From Kozakia baliensis (GTDB taxonomy: Bacteria > Pseudomonadota > Alphaproteobacteria > Acetobacterales > Acetobacteraceae): 64,000 nt of DNA. The stretch lies in NCBI RefSeq assembly GCF_001787335.1, contig NZ_CP014674.1, positions 628,501-692,500 of the forward strand, written 5' to 3'. Below the pieces are notes generated by a model. That model had not been told where the DNA came from and searched no databases. It saw nothing but the letters and a program-made list of their open reading frames with translations. Shown in pieces: positions 55,507 to 63,996 of the stretch (its first letter is position 1; each line of letters opens with the position of its first letter). Made by a program: the position numbers and the translations under genes.

Positions 55507-56235
55507 TTAAGGAACGACGAGAAAGGTATTCTGCTCGATAGGTGAAGAGATCGTCGTTTCTTTTTCGTCTTCGCGCAGAACATAACCCCGGCCCCATACT
55601 GTCTTAATGAGATTATCCGCGCCTTTTTGCTGCAGTTTCCGCCGAAGCTTGCAAATAAAGACGTCTATAATCTTCATTTCCGGTTCGTCGATTCCGCCAT
55701 AAAGATGGTTGAGAAACGCATCTTTCGTCAGAACATTGCCACGGCGAAGCGCGAGAAGTTCTAGAATGGCGTATTCTTTTCCGGTCAAGTTTAGTGGAAG
55801 ATCGTGAACAGAGGCGCTTTTACTGTTCAGATCAATGGCCAACGGCCCGATATTCAATTGAGCATTACTGAAACCGCGTGACCGACGCAAAATAGCCTGC
55901 ATACGGGCTGTTAATTCGCCTGTATCGAATGGTTTGATCATGTAATCATCCGCGCCAACCGAGAGAGCTTTTATTTTGGCCTGCGAACGTGTCAGCCCGC
56001 TCAATACCAATATAGGCGTGTCGATCTTGGCGCTTCGTGCGCGGCGGATGACTTCGTATCCTTCGATATCCTCAAGCATAAGTTCGAGAATAGCTAAGTC
56101 GTAATCGTAATGCCGGAGCATCTCGATTGCTTCTTGCCCGGAAGACGTATGGTCCACCGTAAATCCGGCGCTTTTCATAATATGCACCACATTCACGGCG
56201 CTTGTATGATCGCTTTCGATAAGAAGAACACGCAT
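55507..56235 (-). CDS. ctrA: Cell cycle response regulator CtrA, native D51E variant
   Basis: An OmpR-type regulator of 242 residues. The DNA-binding half is almost the Caulobacter CtrA sequence (LTGKEYAILELLALRRGNVLTKDAFLNHLYGG, KIIDVFICKLRRKL, TVWGRGYVLRE). The receiver differs at key places: the phospho-acceptor is Glu51 (AILELMLED, codon GAA) instead of Asp, and the pocket reads LLIESD, so Asp8 is Ser. Lys in MIKPFD and Ser in LVLSG remain. The C-terminus ends FLVVP, not the Ala-Ala used for ClpXP turnover in Caulobacter. The start at 56235 matches MRVLLIE and has AGAGG upstream. In alphaproteobacteria CtrA controls flagellar and other genes, and fliI lies divergently next to it. Confidence 0.93.
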   Translation of the reverse strand: MRVLLIESDHTSAVNVVHIMKSAGFTVDHTSSGQEAIEMLRHYDYDLAILELMLEDIEGYEVIRRARSAKIDTPILVLSGLTRSQAKIKALSVGADDYMIKPFDTGELTARMQAILRRSRGFSNAQLNIGPLAIDLNSKSASVHDLPLNLTGKEYAILELLALRRGNVLTKDAFLNHLYGGIDEPEMKIIDVFICKLRRKLQQKGADNLIKTVWGRGYVLREDEKETTISSPIEQNTFLVVP

Positions 56236-56364
56236 CGACTCAACCTCTGATATTTGTTCACTCCAATTATCAACCAAAAGTTGCATACGCAATGGAACTT
56301 AACGATCTCACAACCTGTGGTTGTGTTAGGCTGCTGTTAACCGTTTCCCGGTTAATCGAATCCT
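56236..56364. promoter_or_regulatory. Divergent ctrA/fliI regulatory region with two palindromes and GANTC sites
   Basis: 129 bases. Palindrome 1, CACAACCTGTGGTTGTG, at 56309-56325 (7-bp arms). Palindrome 2, TTAACCGTTTCCCGGTTAA, at 56337-56355 (7-bp arms). GACTC at 56237-56241 and GAATC at 56358-56362 are possible CcrM methylation sites (GANTC). Binding proteins are not known. Confidence 0.6.
56326..56340 (+). promoter_or_regulatory. Candidate CtrA box upstream of fliI
   Basis: TTAG, seven bases, then TTAA: one mismatch to the Caulobacter CtrA consensus TTAA-N7-TTAA. It ends 24 bases before the fliI ATG and lies exactly between the two palindromes, sharing TTAA with the second. Confidence 0.45.
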
Positions 56365-57753
56365 ATGGAAGATCTCCCTTTTCTCGCTGAAAAACTCAGC
56401 ATGCTCGACCGTATGATCGAAGAACACGAGCGAGCGCGCCGAATCGAAATCATCGGACATGTCCGTGAGATTTCGGGCTTATGTGTCGTTGTCGCCGGAT
56501 TAAAGACGTTCATCACGGTCGGTGATCGCGTCGAACTGAAAGCGCGTTCTGGAGAGTGGATTCTTGCGGAGGTTGTGGGATTCAAAGAGGAACTGGCGCG
56601 CTTGATGGCGTTCGGCTCTTTGGATGGAATCGGTCCCGGAGCCGATGCGCGTATTTTTTATGGGAGAGAAGCAGATGCGCGTGGATTGGCCGTCAGCCAG
56701 AATTGGCTCGGTCGCGTTTTAGATCCGCTGGGCAGACCGATCGATGACAAAGGTCCGCTTGCGAAAACCTATGCTCCTGTTACGCCTGTGCGTCGCGATC
56801 CGCCCACGCCAATGGCGCGTGCACGCCTGGGGCCGCGTTTCGATCTCGGCGTTCGCGCGCTGGATGTGTTTACAACCTGCCGTATTGACCAAAGGCTAGG
56901 GCTGTTCGCCGGGTCGGGCGTTGGCAAATCTTCTCTCTTGTCGATGTTGGCGCGTTATGCCGCCTGCGATGTGACGGTCATCGCTCTTGTGGGCGAGCGT
57001 GGCCGCGAAGTCCGTGAGTTTATTGAGGATGATCTGGGGGAGGAGGGCTTACGGCGTGCCGTGGTGGTGGTTGCGACATCCGACATGCCACCGCTTATGA
57101 GGCGCGAAGCCGCTTATGCGGCAACAGCCATTGCCGAATATTTTCGCGACCAGGGCAAATCCGTCTTTTTGCTGATGGATAGTGTTACGCGCTTTTGCTT
57201 GGCGTTGCGGGAAATTGGCTTGTCCACGGGCGAACCGCCTGCAACACGAGGCTATCCGCCCTCCGTTTTCGCCGAATTGCCGCGTCTTTTGGAGCGTGCA
57301 GGGCCAGGAGCCCGGATCGAGAATAAAGAAGCAGGTTTTATTACGGCTTTATTTACAGTTTTGGTGGAAGGTGACGACCACAATGAACCGGTGGCCGACG
57401 CTGTGAGAGGCATTCTTGATGGGCACGTTATTTTAGAGCGGCAAATTGCGGAAGGAGGGCGCTATCCGGCGATTAATATCCTCCGCTCGCTTTCCAGATC
57501 CGTACCTGGCTGCAACAATGCCGAAGAAAACAATCTCACTCAACGCGCTCGCGCCGTGATGGCGAATTATGATCGGATGTCCGACATGATTCGGCTTGGC
57601 GCTTACAAAAACGGGACCGATCCTGAAATCGACGAAGCGATCGGTCTCGTGCCGAAACTAAATAATTTTCTTAAACAGGGCCGCCATGAGCGTTCGACTT
57701 TACAAGAAGGGTTTGAAACATTGCGTCAGATCATGAATGGGGAAGCTTCGTGA
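56365..57753 (+). CDS. fliI: Flagellum-specific ATPase FliI
   Basis: A 462-residue ATPase of the flagellar type III export apparatus. It has Walker A GSGVGKS at 183-189, VGERGREVREFIEDDLGEEGLRRAVVVVATSD, LLMDSVTRFCLALREIGLSTGEPPATRGYPPSVFAELPRLLERAG and the C-terminal GAYKNGTDPEIDEAI. ERAGPG and the flagellar FITALFTVLVEGDDHNEPVADAVRGILDGHVIL region separate it from F1 beta. Its presence suggests a motile organism. Confidence 0.95.
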   Translation: MEDLPFLAEKLSMLDRMIEEHERARRIEIIGHVREISGLCVVVAGLKTFITVGDRVELKARSGEWILAEVVGFKEELARLMAFGSLDGIGPGADARIFYGREADARGLAVSQNWLGRVLDPLGRPIDDKGPLAKTYAPVTPVRRDPPTPMARARLGPRFDLGVRALDVFTTCRIDQRLGLFAGSGVGKSSLLSMLARYAACDVTVIALVGERGREVREFIEDDLGEEGLRRAVVVVATSDMPPLMRREAAYAATAIAEYFRDQGKSVFLLMDSVTRFCLALREIGLSTGEPPATRGYPPSVFAELPRLLERAGPGARIENKEAGFITALFTVLVEGDDHNEPVADAVRGILDGHVILERQIAEGGRYPAINILRSLSRSVPGCNNAEENNLTQRARAVMANYDRMSDMIRLGAYKNGTDPEIDEAIGLVPKLNNFLKQGRHERSTLQEGFETLRQIMNGEAS

Positions 57754-58175
57754 GTCGTTCTCCATTGGAAACGCTACTGAAATTGCGCAAACAGGAAATG
57801 GAAAGAGCCGAGCAGGTTTTCGAAACGGCTTTGGCGAATGAGGAGCAAGCGCGCGAGGCTGTCGGCGCGGCTGAAGACAGAATTTTGCAGGAACAGCAAG
57901 TGGCTTCCTCGCCGGATTGCGACGATACGCTTGTGGAAGCATTCGGCAATTGGCTCCCGATAGGGCGAGAAGCCGTGCGTCAGGCGCGTCGGCAGGAGCA
58001 GCAATTGGTCATCGATACGGCAGTGGCTCAGGCTGCTTTGGTCGCTGCGCGGACGGCCTACAAAACAGTCGAGACGCTCTCCGCTCAAAGAAAAGAACAG
58101 GCACGACAGAAGATGTTGAAGGACGAGCAAAACCAGATGGACGATCTTCGCCGCCCTTTACATTCCCCTTTATGA
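57750..58175 (+). CDS. FliJ-like flagellar export chaperone
   Basis: A 141-residue, almost wholly helical coiled-coil protein (LLKLRKQEMERAEQVFETALANEEQAREAV and RQARRQEQQLVIDTAVAQAALVAARTAYKTVETLSAQRKEQARQKMLKDEQ). Size, coiled coil and GTGA-type coupling to fliI match FliJ, the central stalk of the export ATPase; sequence similarity alone is weak in this family. The 3' end overlaps the convergent gene by 6 bases. Confidence 0.75.
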   Translation: MSRSPLETLLKLRKQEMERAEQVFETALANEEQAREAVGAAEDRILQEQQVASSPDCDDTLVEAFGNWLPIGREAVRQARRQEQQLVIDTAVAQAALVAARTAYKTVETLSAQRKEQARQKMLKDEQNQMDDLRRPLHSPL

Positions 58176-58601
58176 CGGCTTGGGCGGTGGATTTTTGATA
58201 AGTTCCCGAAGCTGCTCCACGGTGCCGACCAGAACACAGGCGACCGGATGTTGCCGGTCTCGCACGAAGGCAATCTGAATGGTGCCGTTCGATGCAAAAA
58301 GATCGCTGGGGCAGGAGAGAATAGGCGCGATTTCGTTGTGCGTACTCTGGGCAAAGCTTGTCGCGGCATGATCGAGAAGGCGTTTGATCGCCTGTTCCAG
58401 CGCCGCGAGAACGCGCGGCGCGATATCTGAATTCCCATCGGCATAGCGTTGCAGCAATTCCTGCCAGCCTTGGGCCGTGACGAAAGCCGGGATGCCGTCC
58501 GGCGGCGTTTCTCGTTCGCCGCGAACGATGACGCCGCTGTTGGCGAGGCCGATAATATCGAGCCGAGGCAGGGCTGTCGGGTCGAGAGAGAGCGTTTTCA
58601 T
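58170..58601 (-). CDS. Conserved-looking cytosolic protein of unknown function
   Basis: A 143-residue protein without signal peptide or membrane span. It contains helical stretches (WQELLQRYADGNSDIAPRVLAALEQAIKRLLDHAA) and a beta-rich end (GTIQIAFVRDRQHPVACVLVGTVEQL). It is translationally coupled (ATGA) to the exported protein gene upstream, as the last gene of the aminopeptidase operon. No family recognised. Confidence 0.55.
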   Translation of the reverse strand: MKTLSLDPTALPRLDIIGLANSGVIVRGERETPPDGIPAFVTAQGWQELLQRYADGNSDIAPRVLAALEQAIKRLLDHAATSFAQSTHNEIAPILSCPSDLFASNGTIQIAFVRDRQHPVACVLVGTVEQLRELIKNPPPKPS

Positions 58602-59092
58602 TGCACTTGAGCGGAGGATGATTGTCCGGGGGGCGTTCCCATGGCCTGCATGAGCGCAGTTACTTGTTCCGGATGGGCGTGGAAGAGCGCCACGTTAGCC
58701 GGATTGGGCTGCGGAATGCCGCTTGGTAGATTCTGGCCGTTCGTCGCGGCCAGCGTCATGCCGAAAGCCGTCATTCCCATGACGAATTGCTCTGGCGAAA
58801 AGCCGTGGGCGTGAAGGATTTGGGGCAATCCGGGAACGCTGCCGATTCTCGCGATGGTGTCTCGTAAAGAAAGATTCGTGGAGTTCGGCGGCTGAATACC
58901 TGCGGCTTGTAGAGCCTGAAGCGTTGAGGTAGCGCGCGGTATGAAATCGTTCGGGAGGCGATAATTCATACCGGCGGCAATATCCGCTTGCATGGCAGGC
59001 GTCATTTGAGAAGGCGCGCCCGCTGTCTGCGCGGCGGCGAACTGAGGGGCGCAGGCGAGGGCAGCTAGTGCGGCGAGAATGGGCAGACGCAT
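58598..59092 (-). CDS. Exported protein of unknown function
   Basis: A 164-residue protein with signal peptide (MRLPILAALAALACAPQFAAA). The mature part is mostly helical and Ala/Met/Gln rich (MTPAMQADIAAGMNYRLPNDFIPRATSTLQALQAAGI; VMGMTAFGMTLAATNGQ) with no cysteine. The ATG at 59092 overlaps the aminopeptidase stop by one base (TAATG). No family recognised. Confidence 0.6.
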   Translation of the reverse strand: MRLPILAALAALACAPQFAAAQTAGAPSQMTPAMQADIAAGMNYRLPNDFIPRATSTLQALQAAGIQPPNSTNLSLRDTIARIGSVPGLPQILHAHGFSPEQFVMGMTAFGMTLAATNGQNLPSGIPQPNPANVALFHAHPEQVTALMQAMGTPPGQSSSAQVQ

Positions 59093-60339
59093 TATTGCAC
59101 CCATTCGCCTTGGCGCATGAGCGGCGTCCGTCCACCGGATGGATCGAGACCATCCAGATCGATCTTGTCCGAGCCGATCATCCAATCGATATGGATCAAG
59201 CTTTCATTCGCGCCCCGTGCATTAAGGGCTGCGGCATCCTGGCCTTCCGTATCGAAGAGGCACTTTGTATAGGCTTGCCCCAGGGCGATATGACTTGAAG
59301 CGTTTTCGTCGAACAGCGTGTTGCGGAACAAAATGCCGGTTTGAGAGATCGGCGACGAATGCGGCACGAGCGCGACTTCGCCTAACCGCGCCGCGCCATC
59401 ATCCGTGTCGAGAATCCGTTTGAGCACGTTCTCGCCTTTGGCGGCGTGAGCCTCCACGATCTTGCCGTCTTCAAAACGAACCTGGATATCGTCGATCAAA
59501 GACCCTTGATGGAACAGAGGCTTGGTGCTGCGCACATGCCCGTAAACACGACGACAGTGCGGAGTGGTGAAAACCTCCTCCGTCGGAATGTTCGGATTGC
59601 ATTCGATGCCTTTGGTCGTGCGCTCCGAACCGCCTGCCCAGGCATGCCCATCGGCAAGACCGACCGTCAGATTCGTGCCGGGGCCCGTAAAATGCAGAGC
59701 ATCGAAACGCAGATCGTTCAGCATCTTCGCTTTGGCGTGCAGGGTCGCGTTATGATCGCGCCATGCGGTCACCGGATCGGCAGTCATCACACGGGAGGCT
59801 TGGAAAATCGCCTCCCAGAGTTTGGCTTGCGCTTCTTCCGGCGAGAGATCGGGAAAGACCTGCTGCGCCCAGGCTGGCGTGGCGTAGGCTACGATGTTCC
59901 AGTTGGTCGCAAAGCTCGTAATTACTTCCATTGCCGGGCGATTGGCGGCGGAAGAGGCGCGGTTGGCGCGCGAAATCTTGGCGGGGTCCTGACCGCTCAG
60001 CAGCGTCGGGTTGCCGCCGGTAATGGCCATGCGCGCCGTTCCCGAGCGGAAGGCGTCGGCCATGCCGTGCGCCATCCAATCCGGTGCGGTGTCGAAGGCG
60101 TTGTCGGGGGCATATTTGAAGCGCGCCAGGGTTGTCTCATCATCCGCATAGAACGTGCTGACGAGGCTGGCTCCTGCACGATAGGCATGTTCAGTGATGC
60201 GGCGTACCAATGGCACGGCTTCAAGCGGGGCGGTAATGATCAATTGCTGGTCAGGCTGTAAATTCAGCCCTACTTGAACTGCCACTTCGCCCAAGCGATC
60301 GAGCAGGGTGGCTTCGGCCGTTGTCTGCGCGGACATCAT
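59092..60339 (-). CDS. M29 family aminopeptidase
   Basis: A 415-residue metalloaminopeptidase of the AmpS/PepS (M29) family: LGEVAVQVGLNLQPDQQLIITAPLEAVPLVRRITEHAYRAGA at the N-terminus, GTNLTVGLADGHAWAGG, CNPNIPTEEVFTTPHCRRVYGHVRST, GEVALVPHSSPISQTGILFRNTLFDENASSHIALGQAY and HIDWMIGSDKIDLDG carry the metal ligands. It removes N-terminal residues from peptides in the cytosol. Two adjacent ATG codons form the start. It heads a three-gene minus-strand operon. Confidence 0.92.
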   Translation of the reverse strand: MMSAQTTAEATLLDRLGEVAVQVGLNLQPDQQLIITAPLEAVPLVRRITEHAYRAGASLVSTFYADDETTLARFKYAPDNAFDTAPDWMAHGMADAFRSGTARMAITGGNPTLLSGQDPAKISRANRASSAANRPAMEVITSFATNWNIVAYATPAWAQQVFPDLSPEEAQAKLWEAIFQASRVMTADPVTAWRDHNATLHAKAKMLNDLRFDALHFTGPGTNLTVGLADGHAWAGGSERTTKGIECNPNIPTEEVFTTPHCRRVYGHVRSTKPLFHQGSLIDDIQVRFEDGKIVEAHAAKGENVLKRILDTDDGAARLGEVALVPHSSPISQTGILFRNTLFDENASSHIALGQAYTKCLFDTEGQDAAALNARGANESLIHIDWMIGSDKIDLDGLDPSGGRTPLMRQGEWVQ

Positions 60340-60446
60340 GAGATCCCCTTGTCGTTCTCGTTATTCTCTTAGCCTGGGGCGTTGCGCAGTCGCACGCAAG
60401 AGCCAAAGCTTCTTGTCGGAAGCAGATTGCGCGCCATCTTGGAAGG

Positions 60447-60812
60447 ATGAGGAGATCACGACGACGAAATTACGAAAATACGGAAAGCAAAAAGGGCGAG
60501 CAGGAGATTTGCGCTTTATGCGCGCGCGCCGTTCCGCCTCACGCCAAATCCTCCCGGCATCATCTAACACCCAAATTGAAAGGCGGTGCGCAAGGAGAGG
60601 TCGTTCGCCTTCATCAGGTCTGCCATGACGCTATCCATGCTCGGTATAGCGAAGCGGAAATCGCCCAGAATTTTTCGGAAGTGATGTCGTTACGGGCCGA
60701 TCCGGAACTGGCGCGTTTCGTGGCCTGGGTGAGGCACAAGCCGGATGATTTTCATGCGATAACCCGCCGCGCTCGTGACAAAGCCGGGCGCAGGCGGGGG
60801 AGAAGCGCTTAA
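60447..60812 (+). CDS. HNH endonuclease domain protein
   Basis: A 121-residue basic protein with a zinc-bound HNH-like fold: CALCAR (Cys22, Cys25), the HH pair in SRHHLTPKLKGG (residues 38-39), and LHQVCHDAIHARYSEAE (Cys59, His60, His64). Standalone HNH proteins of this size are nucleases or structural zinc domains of unknown role. The C-terminal tail is Arg/Lys rich. It overlaps the next, convergent gene by four bases. Confidence 0.75.
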   Translation: MRRSRRRNYENTESKKGEQEICALCARAVPPHAKSSRHHLTPKLKGGAQGEVVRLHQVCHDAIHARYSEAEIAQNFSEVMSLRADPELARFVAWVRHKPDDFHAITRRARDKAGRRRGRSA

Positions 60813-61108
60813 CGCGGTTCGTAAGCGCGGCGCGGGCGGCGGGGGCTGCCGTTCGGTGAGGAGGGGCGCTGCCCGCTCTGCTGTTGTTTTTCCGCAGCGC
60901 GCGCTTCGCTTTGGCGGGTTGCTGCGCGAAGTTCCGTTTCCAGTTCGCGGATACGGCGCTGGACGCTTTCACGCAAGGCCTGCGCCGTCTGCGGCTTCAT
61001 GGCCGCGAGCGTTTCCTTAAGATCGCGAAGCTGCTTTTGCTTCTCCGCCTGATTGCGCCGGATCGGCTGATTGTCGGAAAGCTGTCCGTTATATGCACGC
61101 ATAGTCAT
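60809..61108 (-). CDS. Small basic coiled-coil protein of unknown function
   Basis: About 99 residues, beginning MTMRAYNGQLSDNQPIRRNQAEKQKQLRDL. A long charged helix (LKETLAAMKPQTAQALRESVQRRIRELETELRAATRQSEARAAEKQQQ) is followed by a Pro/Ser/Arg-rich disordered tail. The frame extends upstream to 61180, but the ATG codons at 61108 or 61102 are more plausible. No family recognised. Confidence 0.5.
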   Translation of the reverse strand: MTMRAYNGQLSDNQPIRRNQAEKQKQLRDLKETLAAMKPQTAQALRESVQRRIRELETELRAATRQSEARAAEKQQQSGQRPSSPNGSPRRPRRAYEPR

Positions 61109-61226
61109 AATCCATTTAAAACGTGAACGATCATGGGAACGGCGACGCAGCCTTTGCAGGTCTGCATCGCAACCATTCACCGAATTTCGTTCTAAATTGC
61201 TGCCGAACGGTTAAGGACCGTGCGGT

Positions 61227-62288
61227 TCAGTTGGCGCGGATGTCGTGCAGCGCTTCGATCAAGCGCGCACTTTCGGCATCCGTGCCGATTGAAATGCGCA
61301 ACCAATCCTGGATGCGCGGCGTGTTGAGATGGCGAACGATGATCGAGCGTTCGCGCAATTGCCTCGACAGATTGGAGGCCTCGTGCCTTGGATGGTGCAC
61401 GAGGATGAAATTTGCACAAGACGGCAGGACTTGGAAGCCAAGTTCTTTCAAGGAACGAGAAAGTTCCTCTCGGGTTTGCTTAACGGCCTTGGTGCATTGC
61501 TCCAGCCATGCGCCGTCCTCGATGGACGCCGCCGCGCCTGCCTGGGCAATGCGGCTGAGCGGGTAGGAGTTGAAGCTGTCCTTAACGCGAGTCAGGCCTT
61601 CGATCAGATCGGGATGGCCGATGGCGTATCCGACGCGCAGCCCTGCTAGGGCGCGAGATTTGGAAAGGGTTTGCACGACCAGAAGATTGTTGAATTCTTT
61701 GGTCAGGCCAACGGCGGATTCGGCACCGAAATCCACATAAGCTTCATCGATGATGACGGTCCGGTCCGGTTGCAGCCGGGCCAATCGCGCAATGGAATCG
61801 AGCGATAGCGCGATGCCGGTATTGGCGTTTGGATTGGCGATGGCGATGCCGCCGCATTCGCCCGCGTAATCCTCGATATCGATTTCGTAGCGGCCATTGA
61901 GCGGGATGGTGCGGTAGGGCTGGTCGAACAGGCCGCAATAGACCGGATAGAACCCATAGCTGACATCGGCGAACAACATGGGGGCTTCGTCGGAAATCAA
62001 TCCGCGAAACGCATGCGCCAGCACTTCATCCGAACCATTGCCCACGAAAACGCAATCTGGCGCGACGTCGTATGTCTTGGCGATCGTCTCGCAGAGATGT
62101 TTGGCCGTCGGGTCCGGGTAGAGGCGCAGCGTATCGTCACAAGCCGCGCGCATGGCGTCTAGCGCGCGCGGGCTGGGGCCGTAGGGAAGCTCGTTGGTGT
62201 TAAGCTTGAGAAGATCCGCGACGTTAGGTTGCTCGCCAGGAATATAGGGATGCAACGCGGCGACGCGGCGGTTCCAGAAGCGGCTCAC
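61227..62288 (-). CDS. hisC: Histidinol-phosphate aminotransferase HisC
   Basis: A 353-residue fold-type I PLP enzyme: LKLNTNELPYGPSPRALDAM, FVGNGSDEVLAHAFRGL, the Asp/Tyr of IIDEAYVDFG and the PLP lysine in TLSKSRALAGLRVGYAIG. It transaminates imidazole acetol phosphate in histidine synthesis; related enzymes may also act on aromatic amino acids. The start overlaps the ankyrin gene stop by four bases. Confidence 0.93.
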   Translation of the reverse strand: MSRFWNRRVAALHPYIPGEQPNVADLLKLNTNELPYGPSPRALDAMRAACDDTLRLYPDPTAKHLCETIAKTYDVAPDCVFVGNGSDEVLAHAFRGLISDEAPMLFADVSYGFYPVYCGLFDQPYRTIPLNGRYEIDIEDYAGECGGIAIANPNANTGIALSLDSIARLARLQPDRTVIIDEAYVDFGAESAVGLTKEFNNLLVVQTLSKSRALAGLRVGYAIGHPDLIEGLTRVKDSFNSYPLSRIAQAGAAASIEDGAWLEQCTKAVKQTREELSRSLKELGFQVLPSCANFILVHHPRHEASNLSRQLRERSIIVRHLNTPRIQDWLRISIGTDAESARLIEALHDIRAN

Positions 62289-62812
62289 GCGCGCTCGTCC
62301 TGGGCTTGTTTTGCCGCTGGGGCGAATAGCTCATGATGATTTTGGCTTTCCGCCATATCGCGCGCGGAAACGCCTTCCGCATCCTTCAGGTCGGGATTGG
62401 CGCCGTGATTGGCGAGAAAACGCGCCATTTCATGACGGCCGAACATCACGGCGAACATCAATGGCGTACGCCCGACATGATTGGGCAGGTCGATCGTCGC
62501 GTTATGTTTGAGCAGAAGGCGCGCCAGATCCGGATTACCCTTGAACGCGACGCCAGAAAGCGCGGTCGCGCCCTTCGAATCTTGCTGATTCGGATTGGCG
62601 CCGCGCTCCAGCAGGAGGCGTGCCGCATCGATCCGCCCATTATATGTGGCGACGATGAGCGGCGTGTAGCCGCGACTATCCTGCGCATCGATGGTCATGC
62701 CAGCATCGAGGAACTGGTTCAGCAGGTTCAAATCGCCTTCGCGCGCCGCATCGATAAAGAGGGCGGTGATCTGTTCCTGCGTGAAGCTGCCAGCGGGCAT
62801 GGGATCGGTCAT
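62285..62812 (-). CDS. Ankyrin repeat protein
   Basis: A 175-residue protein without signal peptide, with about four ankyrin repeats: AAREGDLNLLNQFLDAGMTIDAQDSRGYTPLIVATYNGRIDAARLLLERGANPNQQDSKGATALSGVAFKGNPDLARLLLKHNATIDLPNHVGRTPLMFAVMFGRHEMARFLANHGANPDLKD are read in order. It probably mediates protein-protein contacts. It is coupled to hisC and probably co-transcribed. An in-frame TTG at 62833 is an alternative start. Confidence 0.88.
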   Translation of the reverse strand: MTDPMPAGSFTQEQITALFIDAAREGDLNLLNQFLDAGMTIDAQDSRGYTPLIVATYNGRIDAARLLLERGANPNQQDSKGATALSGVAFKGNPDLARLLLKHNATIDLPNHVGRTPLMFAVMFGRHEMARFLANHGANPDLKDAEGVSARDMAESQNHHELFAPAAKQAQDERA

Positions 62813-62856
62813 TTCAGGTCTCGGTCTCGACAAGCATAACGAATATCGCGGCTAGT

Positions 62857-63996
62857 TTAATCGGTAATGGCCAAAAGCGATACCGCCTCCTCACAGGTGA
62901 AATCTCGCGTCTCGCCGTTTCGAAGCGATTCGAATTGATTGTCGGGCATGTTCTTTGCGCGGGTGGCGAGGCGCAGGCGGGCGGGCGGTTCGCCGATCGG
63001 CTCATCGGTGAGTTGGAACGTGCCGTAATGGCAGGCCAGAGCGCGCTTGGCGTGCAAATCCTCGAAGGCGGCCAAGGCTTCTTCTGGGTTCATGTGAACG
63101 CGATACATCAGATTTCGTGGCTCGTAGGCGCCGATGGGAAGTAGGGCGACATCCGGCGCACCGAGCCGCTCGCGCACCAATCGCCAATGTTGGCCGTGGG
63201 CGCTATCGCCTGCGAAGAAAATCCGTAGTTCGGGATGACGAGTTGTGAGCATGAACCCACCCCAGAGTGCTTTATTGGCGTCGAAGGGCGTTCGGGCGGT
63301 GCCATGCAGAGCGGGGGTGCAGGTGAAAGTCATTCCGTCGCATTCGAAATGCTCCCACCAATCCAACTCCACGATCTGCGCCAGTCCGGCTTTTGCCACA
63401 TGATGCCGGTTGCCGAGGGGGGTGATGCAAATCGGATCGTCGCGTTCCGCCAGTGCGCGCAAGCTGGGGAGATCGAGATGATCGTAATGACAATGCGAGA
63501 CGAGAATCGCATCGACGCGAGGAAGGGCGGAAATGGCGTGTCCGGGCGATTGAACGCGCTTTGGGCCGAAATGACGAAACGGTGAGCAACGCTGTGAAAA
63601 AATCGGGTCCGTTATGACGTTGAAAGGGCTTTTTCCCTGTCTGCCGATCTGAATGAAGAAGGTCGAATGATTGATGAGCGTGATCGCCAATTTTCCTGGC
63701 GCGGGAGCGGGTGGAAAATCGAACCGATGAGACGGCAAATCGTTGGGCCAGCGCCACCTGAAACCCATTTGCCATCGAAAAATGGACGTGCGGCGCAGCG
63801 GCTGAGGCGCGGGCTGATCGACGGGGCGTAGGGTGGGCGGATTGAAGAAAGTGGAACCGTTATAATGGTCGGAAAGAGGGTAGGGCAAAGCGAACCTATC
63901 GAGATGGGGCAAGAACGTAGTCGAGCAGTCGTGAAGCGAGACACTCTGGCACAATGTGAGTAATGAGCGCTTTATAGGCTCGCAATGTGTGGCCAA
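62857..63996 (-). CDS. MBL-fold metallohydrolase, NAPE-PLD/UlaG-like
   Basis: A metallo-beta-lactamase fold hydrolase of up to 379 residues. The zinc motif SHCHYDHLD gives the HxHxDH set (168-173); DPIFSQRCSPFRHFGPKR, TPLGNRHHVAKAG, FAGDSAHGQHW and HMNPEEALAAFEDL are typical of the NAPE-PLD-like group, and DHYNGSTFFNP matches its N-terminal DHY-x-FFNP phrase. The first 35-40 residues show no family likeness, so the true start may be internal. Substrate unknown; phosphodiester hydrolysis is inferred. Confidence 0.85.
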   Translation of the reverse strand: MATHCEPIKRSLLTLCQSVSLHDCSTTFLPHLDRFALPYPLSDHYNGSTFFNPPTLRPVDQPAPQPLRRTSIFRWQMGFRWRWPNDLPSHRFDFPPAPAPGKLAITLINHSTFFIQIGRQGKSPFNVITDPIFSQRCSPFRHFGPKRVQSPGHAISALPRVDAILVSHCHYDHLDLPSLRALAERDDPICITPLGNRHHVAKAGLAQIVELDWWEHFECDGMTFTCTPALHGTARTPFDANKALWGGFMLTTRHPELRIFFAGDSAHGQHWRLVRERLGAPDVALLPIGAYEPRNLMYRVHMNPEEALAAFEDLHAKRALACHYGTFQLTDEPIGEPPARLRLATRAKNMPDNQFESLRNGETRDFTCEEAVSLLAITD

